Positions 51,291-64,000 of a stretch of 64,000 nucleotides of DNA are shown here, piece after piece. A program made the translations under genes and the position numbers. Below the pieces are notes generated by a model, which did no database searches, was not told the origin of the DNA, and saw only the letters and a program-made list of their open reading frames with translations. Position 1 is the stretch's first letter; each line of letters opens with the position of its first letter. Origin of the DNA: Zeugodacus cucurbitae (lineage: Eukaryota > Arthropoda > Insecta > Diptera > Tephritidae); assembly GCF_028554725.1 (NCBI RefSeq), contig NC_071668.1, forward strand, positions 44,964,501 to 45,028,500, written 5' to 3'.

Positions 51291-52554
51291 ACAATTTTTA
51301 CTAACATATGTATGTACGTGTACAGCATAAACAAAACGGTCCTTTTCAGGACCACGATATACATTCAACGAAGATTCAAAATAATTTTGATTTAACATAT
51401 ATGTATTATATATATATATATATAATTTAAAAATTTTTGCGTATACTTATGTAATATTATATCTTTAAAATTCTTAATTTGACAGTACTTGACATTCAAT
51501 CAAATGATAAATATTAATTTTTAACGATATTCTATTTTAATATATATTTCTATTTTATTATACTTTAATAATTTAAAATAATGAATGACGGAAAAAAACC
51601 AAAACCACTATATTAAGTACGTATATGCACATATAAGATGGGGTTAAATTTTTTCATGCGCCAGTAATTAGCATTATATCCAATTGAATATTAGTTATTA
51701 AATATGTAAATACTCGAATACGTTAATCATTTTCATAATTTTTCGTCGTTTATACCTAACCTAACCCTGATTATACGAAATTAGGTTTCAAATTAATGAA
51801 ATATTAGTTGATATACAAATTTCATCATATATACACACATGCATATGTATGTATGTATGTATATATGTATTTAATAATTTACTATAAATATATTATTTTG
51901 GTATACATTTATGCAATAATATATATATAAATTGTATATTTAACTAGTAATCATTATAGTCTTATTATTATTTTCATTTTGTGTTGAAAATTTGAGTCTA
52001 TCGCCTGTATACACTTCATAGTTAATGAATAACAGCAAAATGGCCCCAGTGATAACCACTAGAAATTTATTAAATTTTATTTTTATTTATTTCTTAAAAA
52101 AATCTTGTTGTAACTTGTTTAGATCATTAATTATATGAATTATTTATAATTTGTAAAATAATATTAGGAATTAATTTGAAAATTCTTGAGAAAATCGAAA
52201 TTTAAGAGGAAATTTTTGACTTTTAGAGCACAAAGTTTGGACAAAATCTCATTTTACATGAAAAATATATATTGCAAAGAAAAATGTGTAATAGATTATC
52301 AAAGCAACACATTTAGGCTATATAATTACATTTAAAACATTTTGATAAATTCAATATTCGATTTTTAGTCAATTAAATAAACTTCAAAGTTTGTCATATT
52401 GAGATGTTAATTTGCACTGGATCAGAAATTTTTGTCACACATCTTTTCTACTGGCGTCTCAAATTTTAAAGGGATAACAATTTTAAGATGTACATGGAAA
52501 TTTTAGTGCTTAAAGTGTGTATATTATTATAACATCAATATCAATAAAGTGAAA

Positions 52555-53292
52555 ATGTCTGATACAATTGCTGTTGCGAGTGTTGGTTCTCCGGTAGCGG
52601 GCTCCTCTGCTATTTCTGAGAAAAAAGTTCCTGCCAAAAAGGTAGTTAAGCCAAAAAAGCCTTCCGTTGCTCCTACTCATCCGCCAACACAACAAATGGT
52701 CGATGCATCAATTAAGAACTTAAAGGAACGTGGTGGCTCATCACTTTTGGCAATTAAGAAATACATCAGTGCTACATACAAATGCGATGCCCAAAAATTA
52801 GCACCATTCATCAAGCGGTATTTGAAGTCGGCTGTTACTAGTGGTAAATTGATTCAAACTAAAGGAAAGGGCGCATCCGGTTCTTTCAAACTATCAGTGG
52901 CGGCTAGTAAATCCAGTAAATCTGGAGAAGGTAAATCAAAGGCACAACAGAAAGCAGTGAAATCCACCGAGAAGAAGCCCAAAAAGAAATTGGCGAAATC
53001 GGCAGATGGTGTGGTGTCAAAGAAGAAGGCAGCGGTTGGTGGTAAGAAAGTTAGTGGCGAGAAAAAAGTGAAGAAAGCTGTTGCCAGTAAGAAAACAGCG
53101 GAGAAGAAGAAAAGTGAAAAGGTTAAAGCGAAAGATGCGAAAAAGACTGGATCAGTTAAAGCCAAACCAGCTAAAGCTAAATCGACTCCAAGCAAATCAA
53201 AGGCATTAAAAGCGAAAACGCCTAGTGTGAAAACCAAGAAAGCCGCGGCCAATAAAAAACCAGTCGCCAAGAAAGCGCCAGCTAAAAAGTAA
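52555..53292 (+). CDS. His1: Linker histone H1 (unit 11)
   Basis: Unchanged protein. Stem-loop at 53335-53350. Confidence 0.96.
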   Translation: MSDTIAVASVGSPVAGSSAISEKKVPAKKVVKPKKPSVAPTHPPTQQMVDASIKNLKERGGSSLLAIKKYISATYKCDAQKLAPFIKRYLKSAVTSGKLIQTKGKGASGSFKLSVAASKSSKSGEGKSKAQQKAVKSTEKKPKKKLAKSADGVVSKKKAAVGGKKVSGEKKVKKAVASKKTAEKKKSEKVKAKDAKKTGSVKAKPAKAKSTPSKSKALKAKTPSVKTKKAAANKKPVAKKAPAKK

Positions 53293-53664
53293 ACTATACA
53301 AAACAAAACTAAAGTGGCGTATAAGAAGTAAATAAGCCCTTTTCAGGGCTACAAAAAACCTTAACATATCGATCAAAAAATTATATTTAACAAAATCATT
53401 CGAAAAATTATATATATTTTAGAAATCCAATTAATTCATAATGTTCAAATTGTATTTTGCGCTCTCCACATATCACATCACCTATATATATGTATATTAT
53501 ATGTTATTAAATTATATCGCTATACGTAACAGTCATTCCATTCATTCATAATATGTACATATATAGGTATTGTATAATAAATTAGCTATATCTCTTTGTT
53601 GATTTATATATTGTGGCCCTGAAAAGGGCCTTTTTGCCATTCGTTACAAAATCTTTTGGATAAA

Positions 53665-54036
53665 TTACTTGGAACTTGTGTATTTAGTGACAGCTTTGGT
53701 GCCTTCGCTCACAGCATGCTTGGCCAATTCACCGGGCAAAAGTAGACGTACAGCTGTTTGGATTTCCCGACTAGTGATAGTTGAACGTTTGTTGTAGTGA
53801 GCTAAACGCGATGCTTCGGCAGCAATACGTTCAAAAATATCATTTACGAAACTGTTCATGATACTCATGGCTTTTGATGAAATACCAGTATCGGGATGTA
53901 CTTGCTTCAATACTTTATAAATGTAAATTGCATAACTTTCCTTCCTCTTGCGCTTCTTCTTCTTGTCATTTTTGGTAATATTCTTCTGGGCCTTACCAGC
54001 CTTCTTCGCTGCTTTTCCACTAGTTTTAGGAGGCAT
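53665..54036 (-). CDS. His2B: Histone H2B (unit 12)
   Basis: Unchanged protein; nine T, AAG. Stem-loop at 53615-53630. Confidence 0.97.
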
Positions 54037-54305
54037 TTTTTTTTCACTATTTATTTTCCTTCACTTTGCACACTTCACACTTCACACTTCACTTGATTAT
54101 AATATAGTGTAAAAGTGACACGCTTAAGTACTATTTTGCTGGCAAAGAGTTCGTTTATTCGGTCAATTAGGCACGAAGCGCCATCGGCCCGAGTGTGCGC
54201 AGCTGTCTGTACAACAAAAAAGTATATATACAGCGACTGTGTTAGCATGAATGGCATATAGTGCTAGTGTGCAGTGCAGTTCATAGTGTAATATTCTTTG
54301 TGTGA

Positions 54306-54704
<399 letters not shown>

Positions 54705-55169
54705 ATACATATACATACACAGTATACATCGCTAAAGTAAAAAAGTGTAAATCGACAAAACCGTCCTTTTCAGGACGACAAAATTCCCATACAAAGAGGT
54801 TAATAATATTATTTTGTTAAAAATTTACAAAAATAAATATTTATTTGATGCATTATTAATACACAATATATATATGTATATATGTATATGTATGTGGGTT
54901 CCATACGTTTATATGTATGCAGATATGTATATATGTATAGAGGATACATATGAATGTACATGTATACTAGAAACAGTCATCTACGTACAGTACAGTTTGT
55001 AGACGCTAAGTGTGTAGGGTAGATATGTACATATGTATATGTTGTGTGCATCTACATATGTACATTAAATACATATTAAAAATTATTTGATGTGAATTTT
55101 TGATCATATTGTTTTAGAAATTGTGGTCCTGAAAAGGACCGTTTTGGGTATTTATTTGATTTAATACAA

Positions 55170-55607
<438 letters not shown>

Positions 55608-55853
55608 TTAACACTCACTGTACTACACTATTCACTGCACTTATATTTCCATGCAAAATAAACGCTTAAGTAAGAAAATGCCTAAAATTGTTCCATAAGT
55701 TCATAAAATCGGGGTGTGTGTTAGAAAGAGATAAAAATCATTGATTGCTGTAGATTTTTTGTATAAATACACGTGCGTTCGCTAGAGCACAACACAGTGA
55801 ATAGTGAACAGTGAGTGAGTGAACATACTTGGTGCAAACAAAAAAATAAGTGA

Positions 55854-56171
<318 letters not shown>

Positions 56172-57435
56172 ACAATTTTTACTAACATATGTATGTACGT
56201 GTACAGCATAAACAAAACGGTCCTTTTCAGGACCACGATATACATTCAACGAAGATTCAAAATAATTTTGATTTAACATATATGTATTATATATATATAT
56301 ATATAATTTAAAAATTTTTGCGTATACTTATGTAATATTATATCTTTAAAATTCTTAATTTGACAGTACTTGACATTCAATCAAATGATAAATATTAATT
56401 TTTAACGATATTCTATTTTAATATATATTTCTATTTTATTATACTTTAATAATTTAAAATAATGAATGACGGAAAAAAACCAAAACCACTATATTAAGTA
56501 CGTATATGCACATATAAGATGGGGTTAAATTTTTTCATGCGCCAGTAATTAGCATTATATCCAATTGAATATTAGTTATTAAATATGTAAATACTCGAAT
56601 ACGTTAATCATTTTCATAATTTTTCGTCGTTTATACCTAACCTAACCCTGATTATACGAAATTAGGTTTCAAATTAATGAAATATTAGTTGATATACAAA
56701 TTTCATCATATATACACACATGCATATGTATGTATGTATGTATATATGTATTTAATAATTTACTATAAATATATTATTTTGGTATACATTTATGCAATAA
56801 TATATATATAAATTGTATATTTAACTAGTAATCATTATAGTCTTATTATTATTTTCATTTTGTGTTGAAAATTTGAGTCTATCGCCTGTATACACTTCAT
56901 AGTTAATGAATAACAGCAAAATGGCCCCAGTGATAACCACTAGAAATTTATTAAATTTTATTTTTATTTATTTCTTAAAAAAATCTTGTTGTAACTTGTT
57001 TAGATCATTAATTATATGAATTATTTATAATTTGTAAAATAATATTAGGAATTAATTTGAAAATTCTTGAGAAAATCGAAATTTAAGAGGAAATTTTTGA
57101 CTTTTAGAGCACAAAGTTTGGACAAAATCTCATTTTACATGAAAAATATATATTGCAAAGAAAAATGTGTAATAGATTATCAAAGCAACACATTTAGGCT
57201 ATATAATTACATTTAAAACATTTTGATAAATTCAATATTCGATTTTTAGTCAATTAAATAAACTTCAAAGTTTGTCATATTGAGATGTTAATTTGCACTG
57301 GATCAGAAATTTTTGTCACACATCTTTTCTACTGGCGTCTCAAATTTTAAAGGGATAACAATTTTAAGATGTACATGGAAATTTTAGTGCTTAAAGTGTG
57401 TATATTATTATAACATCAATATCAATAAAGTGAAA

Positions 57436-58173
57436 ATGTCTGATACAATTGCTGTTGCGAGTGTTGGTTCTCCGGTAGCGGGCTCCTCTGCTATTTCTGA
57501 GAAAAAAGTTCCTGCCAAAAAGGTAGTTAAGCCAAAAAAGCCTTCCGTTGCTCCTACTCATCCGCCAACACAACAAATGGTCGATGCATCAATTAAGAAC
57601 TTAAAGGAACGTGGTGGCTCATCACTTTTGGCAATTAAGAAATACATCAGTGCTACATACAAATGCGATGCCCAAAAATTAGCACCATTCATCAAGCGGT
57701 ATTTGAAGTCGGCTGTTACTAGTGGTAAATTGATTCAAACTAAAGGAAAGGGCGCATCCGGTTCTTTCAAACTATCAGTGGCGGCTAGTAAATCCAGTAA
57801 ATCTGGAGAAGGTAAATCAAAGGCACAACAGAAAGCAGTGAAATCCACCGAGAAGAAGCCCAAAAAGAAATTGGCGAAATCGGCAGATGGTGTGGTGTCA
57901 AAGAAGAAGGCAGCGGTTGGTGGTAAGAAAGTTAGTGGCGAGAAAAAAGTGAAGAAAGCTGTTGCCAGTAAGAAAACAGCGGAGAAGAAGAAAAGTGAAA
58001 AGGTTAAAGCGAAAGATGCGAAAAAGACTGGATCAGTTAAAGCCAAACCAGCTAAAGCTAAATCGACTCCAAGCAAATCAAAGGCATTAAAAGCGAAAAC
58101 GCCTAGTGTGAAAACCAAGAAAGCCGCGGCCAATAAAAAACCAGTCACCAAGAAAGCGCCAGCTAAAAAGTAA
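57436..58173 (+). CDS. His1: Linker histone H1, A238T variant (unit 12)
   Basis: Full-length H1 with ACC instead of GCC at codon 238 (58147), changing KKPVAKK to KKPVTKK near the C-terminal end. The tail is disordered and variable, so the change is probably neutral, though it adds a possible phosphorylation site. Stem-loop at 58216-58231. Confidence 0.95.
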   Translation: MSDTIAVASVGSPVAGSSAISEKKVPAKKVVKPKKPSVAPTHPPTQQMVDASIKNLKERGGSSLLAIKKYISATYKCDAQKLAPFIKRYLKSAVTSGKLIQTKGKGASGSFKLSVAASKSSKSGEGKSKAQQKAVKSTEKKPKKKLAKSADGVVSKKKAAVGGKKVSGEKKVKKAVASKKTAEKKKSEKVKAKDAKKTGSVKAKPAKAKSTPSKSKALKAKTPSVKTKKAAANKKPVTKKAPAKK

Positions 58174-58545
58174 ACTATACAAAACAAAACTAAAGTGGCG
58201 TATAAGAAGTAAATAAGCCCTTTTCAGGGCTACAAAAAACCTTAACATATCGATCAAAAAATTATATTTAACAAAATCATTCGAAAAATTATATATATTT
58301 TAGAAATCCAATTAATTCATAATGTTCAAATTGTATTTTGCGCTCTCCACATATCACATCACCTATATATATGTATATTATATGTTATTAAATTATATCG
58401 CTATACGTAACAGTCATTCCATTCATTCATAATATGTACATATATAGGTATTGTATAATAAATTAGCTATATCTCTTTGTTGATTTATATATTGTGGCCC
58501 TGAAAAGGGCCTTTTTGCCATTCGTTACAAAATCTTTTGGATAAA

Positions 58546-58917
58546 TTACTTGGAACTTGTGTATTTAGTGACAGCTTTGGTGCCTTCGCTCACAGCATGC
58601 TTGGCCAATTCACCGGGCAAAAGTAGACGTACAGCTGTTTGGATTTCCCGACTAGTGATAGTTGAACGTTTGTTGTAGTGAGCTAAACGCGATGCTTCGG
58701 CAGCAATACGTTCAAAAATATCATTTACGAAACTGTTCATGATACTCATGGCTTTTGATGAAATACCAGTATCGGGATGTACTTGCTTCAATACTTTATA
58801 AATGTAAATTGCATAACTTTCCTTCCTCTTGCGCTTCTTCTTCTTGTCATTTTTGGTAATATTCTTCTGGGCCTTACCAGCCTTCTTCGCTGCTTTTCCA
58901 CTAGTTTTAGGAGGCAT
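58546..58917 (-). CDS. His2B: Histone H2B (unit 13)
   Basis: Unchanged protein; nine T, AAG. Stem-loop at 58496-58511. Confidence 0.97.
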
Positions 58918-59186
58918 TTTTTTTTCACTATTTATTTTCCTTCACTTTGCACACTTCACACTTCACACTTCACTTGATTATAATATAGTGTAAAAGTGAC
59001 ACGCTTAAGTACTATTTTGCTGGCAAAGAGTTCGTTTATTCGGTCAATTAGGCACGAAGCGCCATCGGCCCGAGTGTGCGCAGCTGTCTGTACAACAAAA
59101 AAGTATATATACAGCGACTGTGTTAGCATGAATGGCATATAGTGCTAGTGTGCAGTGCAGTTCATAGTGTAATATTCTTTGTGTGA

Positions 59187-59585
<399 letters not shown>

Positions 59586-60050
59586 ATACATATACATACA
59601 CAGTATACATCGCTAAAGTAAAAAAGTGTAAATCGACAAAACCGTCCTTTTCAGGACGACAAAATTCCCATACAAAGAGGTTAATAATATTATTTTGTTA
59701 AAAATTTACAAAAATAAATATTTATTTGATGCATTATTAATACACAATATATATATGTATATATGTATATGTATGTGGGTTCCATACGTTTATATGTATG
59801 CAGATATGTATATATGTATAGAGGATACATATGAATGTACATGTATACTAGAAACAGTCATCTACGTACAGTACAGTTTGTAGACGCTAAGTGTGTAGGG
59901 TAGATATGTACATATGTATATGTTGTGTGCATCTACATATGTACATTAAATACATATTAAAAATTATTTGATGTGAATTTTTGATCATATTGTTTTAGAA
60001 ATTGTGGTCCTGAAAAGGACCGTTTTGGGTATTTATTTGATTTAATACAA

Positions 60051-60488
<438 letters not shown>

Positions 60489-60734
60489 TTAACACTCACT
60501 GTACTACACTATTCACTGCACTTATATTTCCATGCAAAATAAACGCTTAAGTAAGAAAATGCCTAAAATTGTTCCATAAGTTCATAAAATCGGGGTGTGT
60601 GTTAGAAAGAGATAAAAATCATTGATTGCTGTAGATTTTTTGTATAAATACACGTGCGTTCGCTAGAGCACAACACAGTGAATAGTGAACAGTGAGTGAG
60701 TGAACATACTTGGTGCAAACAAAAAAATAAGTGA

Positions 60735-61052
<318 letters not shown>

Positions 61053-62316
61053 ACAATTTTTACTAACATATGTATGTACGTGTACAGCATAAACAAAACG
61101 GTCCTTTTCAGGACCACGATATACATTCAACGAAGATTCAAAATAATTTTGATTTAACATATATGTATTATATATATATATATATAATTTAAAAATTTTT
61201 GCGTATACTTATGTAATATTATATCTTTAAAATTCTTAATTTGACAGTACTTGACATTCAATCAAATGATAAATATTAATTTTTAACGATATTCTATTTT
61301 AATATATATTTCTATTTTATTATACTTTAATAATTTAAAATAATGAATGACGGAAAAAAACCAAAACCACTATATTAAGTACGTATATGCACATATAAGA
61401 TGGGGTTAAATTTTTTCATGCGCCAGTAATTAGCATTATATCCAATTGAATATTAGTTATTAAATATGTAAATACTCGAATACGTTAATCATTTTCATAA
61501 TTTTTCGTCGTTTATACCTAACCTAACCCTGATTATACGAAATTAGGTTTCAAATTAATGAAATATTAGTTGATATACAAATTTCATCATATATACACAC
61601 ATGCATATGTATGTATGTATGTATATATGTATTTAATAATTTACTATAAATATATTATTTTGGTATACATTTATGCAATAATATATATATAAATTGTATA
61701 TTTAACTAGTAATCATTATAGTCTTATTATTATTTTCATTTTGTGTTGAAAATTTGAGTCTATCGCCTGTATACACTTCATAGTTAATGAATAACAGCAA
61801 AATGGCCCCAGTGATAACCACTAGAAATTTATTAAATTTTATTTTTATTTATTTCTTAAAAAAATCTTGTTGTAACTTGTTTAGATCATTAATTATATGA
61901 ATTATTTATAATTTGTAAAATAATATTAGGAATTAATTTGAAAATTCTTGAGAAAATCGAAATTTAAGAGGAAATTTTTGACTTTTAGAGCACAAAGTTT
62001 GGACAAAATCTCATTTTACATGAAAAATATATATTGCAAAGAAAAATGTGTAATAGATTATCAAAGCAACACATTTAGGCTATATAATTACATTTAAAAC
62101 ATTTTGATAAATTCAATATTCGATTTTTAGTCAATTAAATAAACTTCAAAGTTTGTCATATTGAGATGTTAATTTGCACTGGATCAGAAATTTTTGTCAC
62201 ACATCTTTTCTACTGGCGTCTCAAATTTTAAAGGGATAACAATTTTAAGATGTACATGGAAATTTTAGTGCTTAAAGTGTGTATATTATTATAACATCAA
62301 TATCAATAAAGTGAAA

Positions 62317-63054
62317 ATGTCTGATACAATTGCTGTTGCGAGTGTTGGTTCTCCGGTAGCGGGCTCCTCTGCTATTTCTGAGAAAAAAGTTCCTGCCAAA
62401 AAGGTAGTTAAGCCAAAAAAGCCTTCCGTTGCTCCTACTCATCCGCCAACACAACAAATGGTCGATGCATCAATTAAGAACTTAAAGGAACGTGGTGGCT
62501 CATCACTTTTGGCAATTAAGAAATACATCAGTGCTACATACAAATGCGATGCCCAAAAATTAGCACCATTCATCAAGCGGTATTTGAAGTCGGCTGTTAC
62601 TAGTGGTAAATTGATTCAAACTAAAGGAAAGGGCGCATCCGGTTCTTTCAAACTATCAGTGGCGGCTAGTAAATCCAGTAAATCTGGAGAAGGTAAATCA
62701 AAGGCACAACAGAAAGCAGTGAAATCCACCGAGAAGAAGCCCAAAAAGAAATTGGCGAAATCGGCAGATGGTGTGGTGTCAAAGAAGAAGGCAGCGGTTG
62801 GTGGTAAGAAAGTTAGTGGCGAGAAAAAAGTGAAGAAAGCTGTTGCCAGTAAGAAAACAGCGGAGAAGAAGAAAAGTGAAAAGGTTAAAGCGAAAGATGC
62901 GAAAAAGACTGGATCAGTTAAAGCCAAACCAGCTAAAGCTAAATCGACTCCAAGCAAATCAAAGGCATTAAAAGCGAAAACGCCTAGTGTGAAAACCAAG
63001 AAAGCCGCGGCCAATAAAAAACCAGTCGCCAAGAAAGCGCCAGCTAAAAAGTAA
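62317..63054 (+). CDS. His1: Linker histone H1 (unit 13)
   Basis: Unchanged protein; lacks the A238T of the otherwise matching unit 12. Stem-loop at 63097-63112. Confidence 0.96.
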   Translation: MSDTIAVASVGSPVAGSSAISEKKVPAKKVVKPKKPSVAPTHPPTQQMVDASIKNLKERGGSSLLAIKKYISATYKCDAQKLAPFIKRYLKSAVTSGKLIQTKGKGASGSFKLSVAASKSSKSGEGKSKAQQKAVKSTEKKPKKKLAKSADGVVSKKKAAVGGKKVSGEKKVKKAVASKKTAEKKKSEKVKAKDAKKTGSVKAKPAKAKSTPSKSKALKAKTPSVKTKKAAANKKPVAKKAPAKK

Positions 63055-63426
63055 ACTATACAAAACAAAACTAAAGTGGCGTATAAGAAGTAAATAAGCC
63101 CTTTTCAGGGCTACAAAAAACCTTAACATATCGATCAAAAAATTATATTTAACAAAATCATTCGAAAAATTATATATATTTTAGAAATCCAATTAATTCA
63201 TAATGTTCAAATTGTATTTTGCGCTCTCCACATATCACATCACCTATATATATGTATATTATATGTTATTAAATTATATCGCTATACGTAACAGTCATTC
63301 CATTCATTCATAATATGTACATATATAGGTATTGTATAATAAATTAGCTATATCTCTTTGTTGATTTATATATTGTGGCCCTGAAAAGGGCCTTTTTGCC
63401 ATTCGTTACAAAATCTTTTGGATAAA

Positions 63427-63798
63427 TTACTTGGAACTTGTGTATTTAGTGACAGCTTTGGTGCCTTCGCTCACAGCATGCTTGGCCAATTCACCGGGCA
63501 AAAGTAGACGTACAGCTGTTTGGATTTCCCGACTAGTGATAGTTGAACGTTTGTTGTAGTGAGCTAAACGCGATGCTTCGGCAGCAATACGTTCAAAAAT
63601 ATCATTTACGAAACTGTTCATGATACTCATGGCTTTTGATGAAATACCAGTATCGGGATGTACTTGCTTCAATACTTTATAAATGTAAATTGCATAACTT
63701 TCCTTCCTCTTGCGCTTCTTCTTCTTGTCATTTTTGGTAATATTCTTCTGGGCCTTACCAGCCTTCTTCGCTGCTTTTCCACTAGTTTTAGGAGGCAT
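63427..63798 (-). CDS. His2B: Histone H2B (unit 14)
   Basis: Complete and unchanged protein; nine T, AAG as in units 12 and 13. Stem-loop at 63377-63392. Its divergent H2A partner lies beyond the window. Confidence 0.97.
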
Positions 63799-64000
63799 TT
63801 TTTTTTCACTATTTATTTTCCTTCACTTTGCACACTTCACACTTCACACTTCACTTGATTATAATATAGTGTAAAAGTGACACGCTTAAGTACTATTTTG
63901 CTGGCAAAGAGTTCGTTTATTCGGTCAATTAGGCACGAAGCGCCATCGGCCCGAGTGTGCGCAGCTGTCTGTACAACAAAAAAGTATATATACAGCGACT
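63427..64000. repeat. Histone repeat unit 14 (right end cut by window)
   Basis: Only H2B and most of the H2B/H2A promoter (63799-64000) are present; the window ends just past the H2A TATA box. H2B has nine T and AAG as in units 12-13, so the subfamily may continue to the right. Confidence 0.95.

Overview
The window is a stretch of a tandemly repeated, replication-dependent histone locus from an animal, almost certainly a higher fly (Diptera, Brachycera, probably Schizophora). The reasons are: all five histone genes are intronless and sit in one repeat of about 4.88 kb; each ends in a histone 3' stem-loop instead of relying on a poly(A) signal; the H1 globular domain and the H2B tail closely resemble those of Drosophila as I remember them; and the spacers are very AT-rich with TATG/TATA microsatellites typical of fly genomes. 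The genus cannot be settled from the sequence alone.

Layout: each unit reads H2B(-) H2A(+) H3(-) H4(+) H1(+). The window holds 12 full units (units 2-13), a first unit that starts inside H2B (1-4860), and the start of a 14th (63427-64000). That makes 14 H2B, 13 H2A, 13 H3, 13 H4 and 13 H1 genes. H2B/H2A and H3/H4 are two divergent pairs with short shared promoters (about 290 and 275 bp). H1 lies alone behind a 1264 bp AT-rich spacer. H2A and H3 converge on a 465 bp spacer; H1 and the next H2B converge on a 372 or 382 bp spacer. Nothing else was found: no transposon, tRNA, 5S gene or foreign gene.

Function: H2A, H2B, H3 and H4 form the nucleosome core and H1 binds linker DNA. All are needed in bulk during S phase, which explains the multicopy array and the shared 3'-end signal. 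The stem-loop sequences differ by gene: GGCCCT..AGGGCC for H2B, GGTCCT..AGGACC for H3 and H4, CGTCCT..AGGACG for H2A and AGCCCT..AGGGCT for H1.

Variation: the units are nearly identical in spacers as well as in genes. Unit lengths (4860-4888 bp) are fully explained by five indels: a 17 bp deletion that breaks H1 in unit 8, a 10 bp insertion after H1, a 7 bp leader repeat loss in unit 3, a 4 bp leader duplication before H4, and a 1 bp change in an A/T run before H2B. H2B (in all complete copies), H3 and H4 proteins are identical in every copy. Protein changes occur only in H2A (G46S, unit 7) and H1 (A93D unit 4, A238T unit 12, frameshift unit 8). Units 11-13 form a recently spread subfamily. 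I see no previously undescribed system. The points most worth a second look are the broken H1, the TATA-box variants, the orientation of the H3/H4 pair, the shared promoter motif, and the mosaic distribution of variants.
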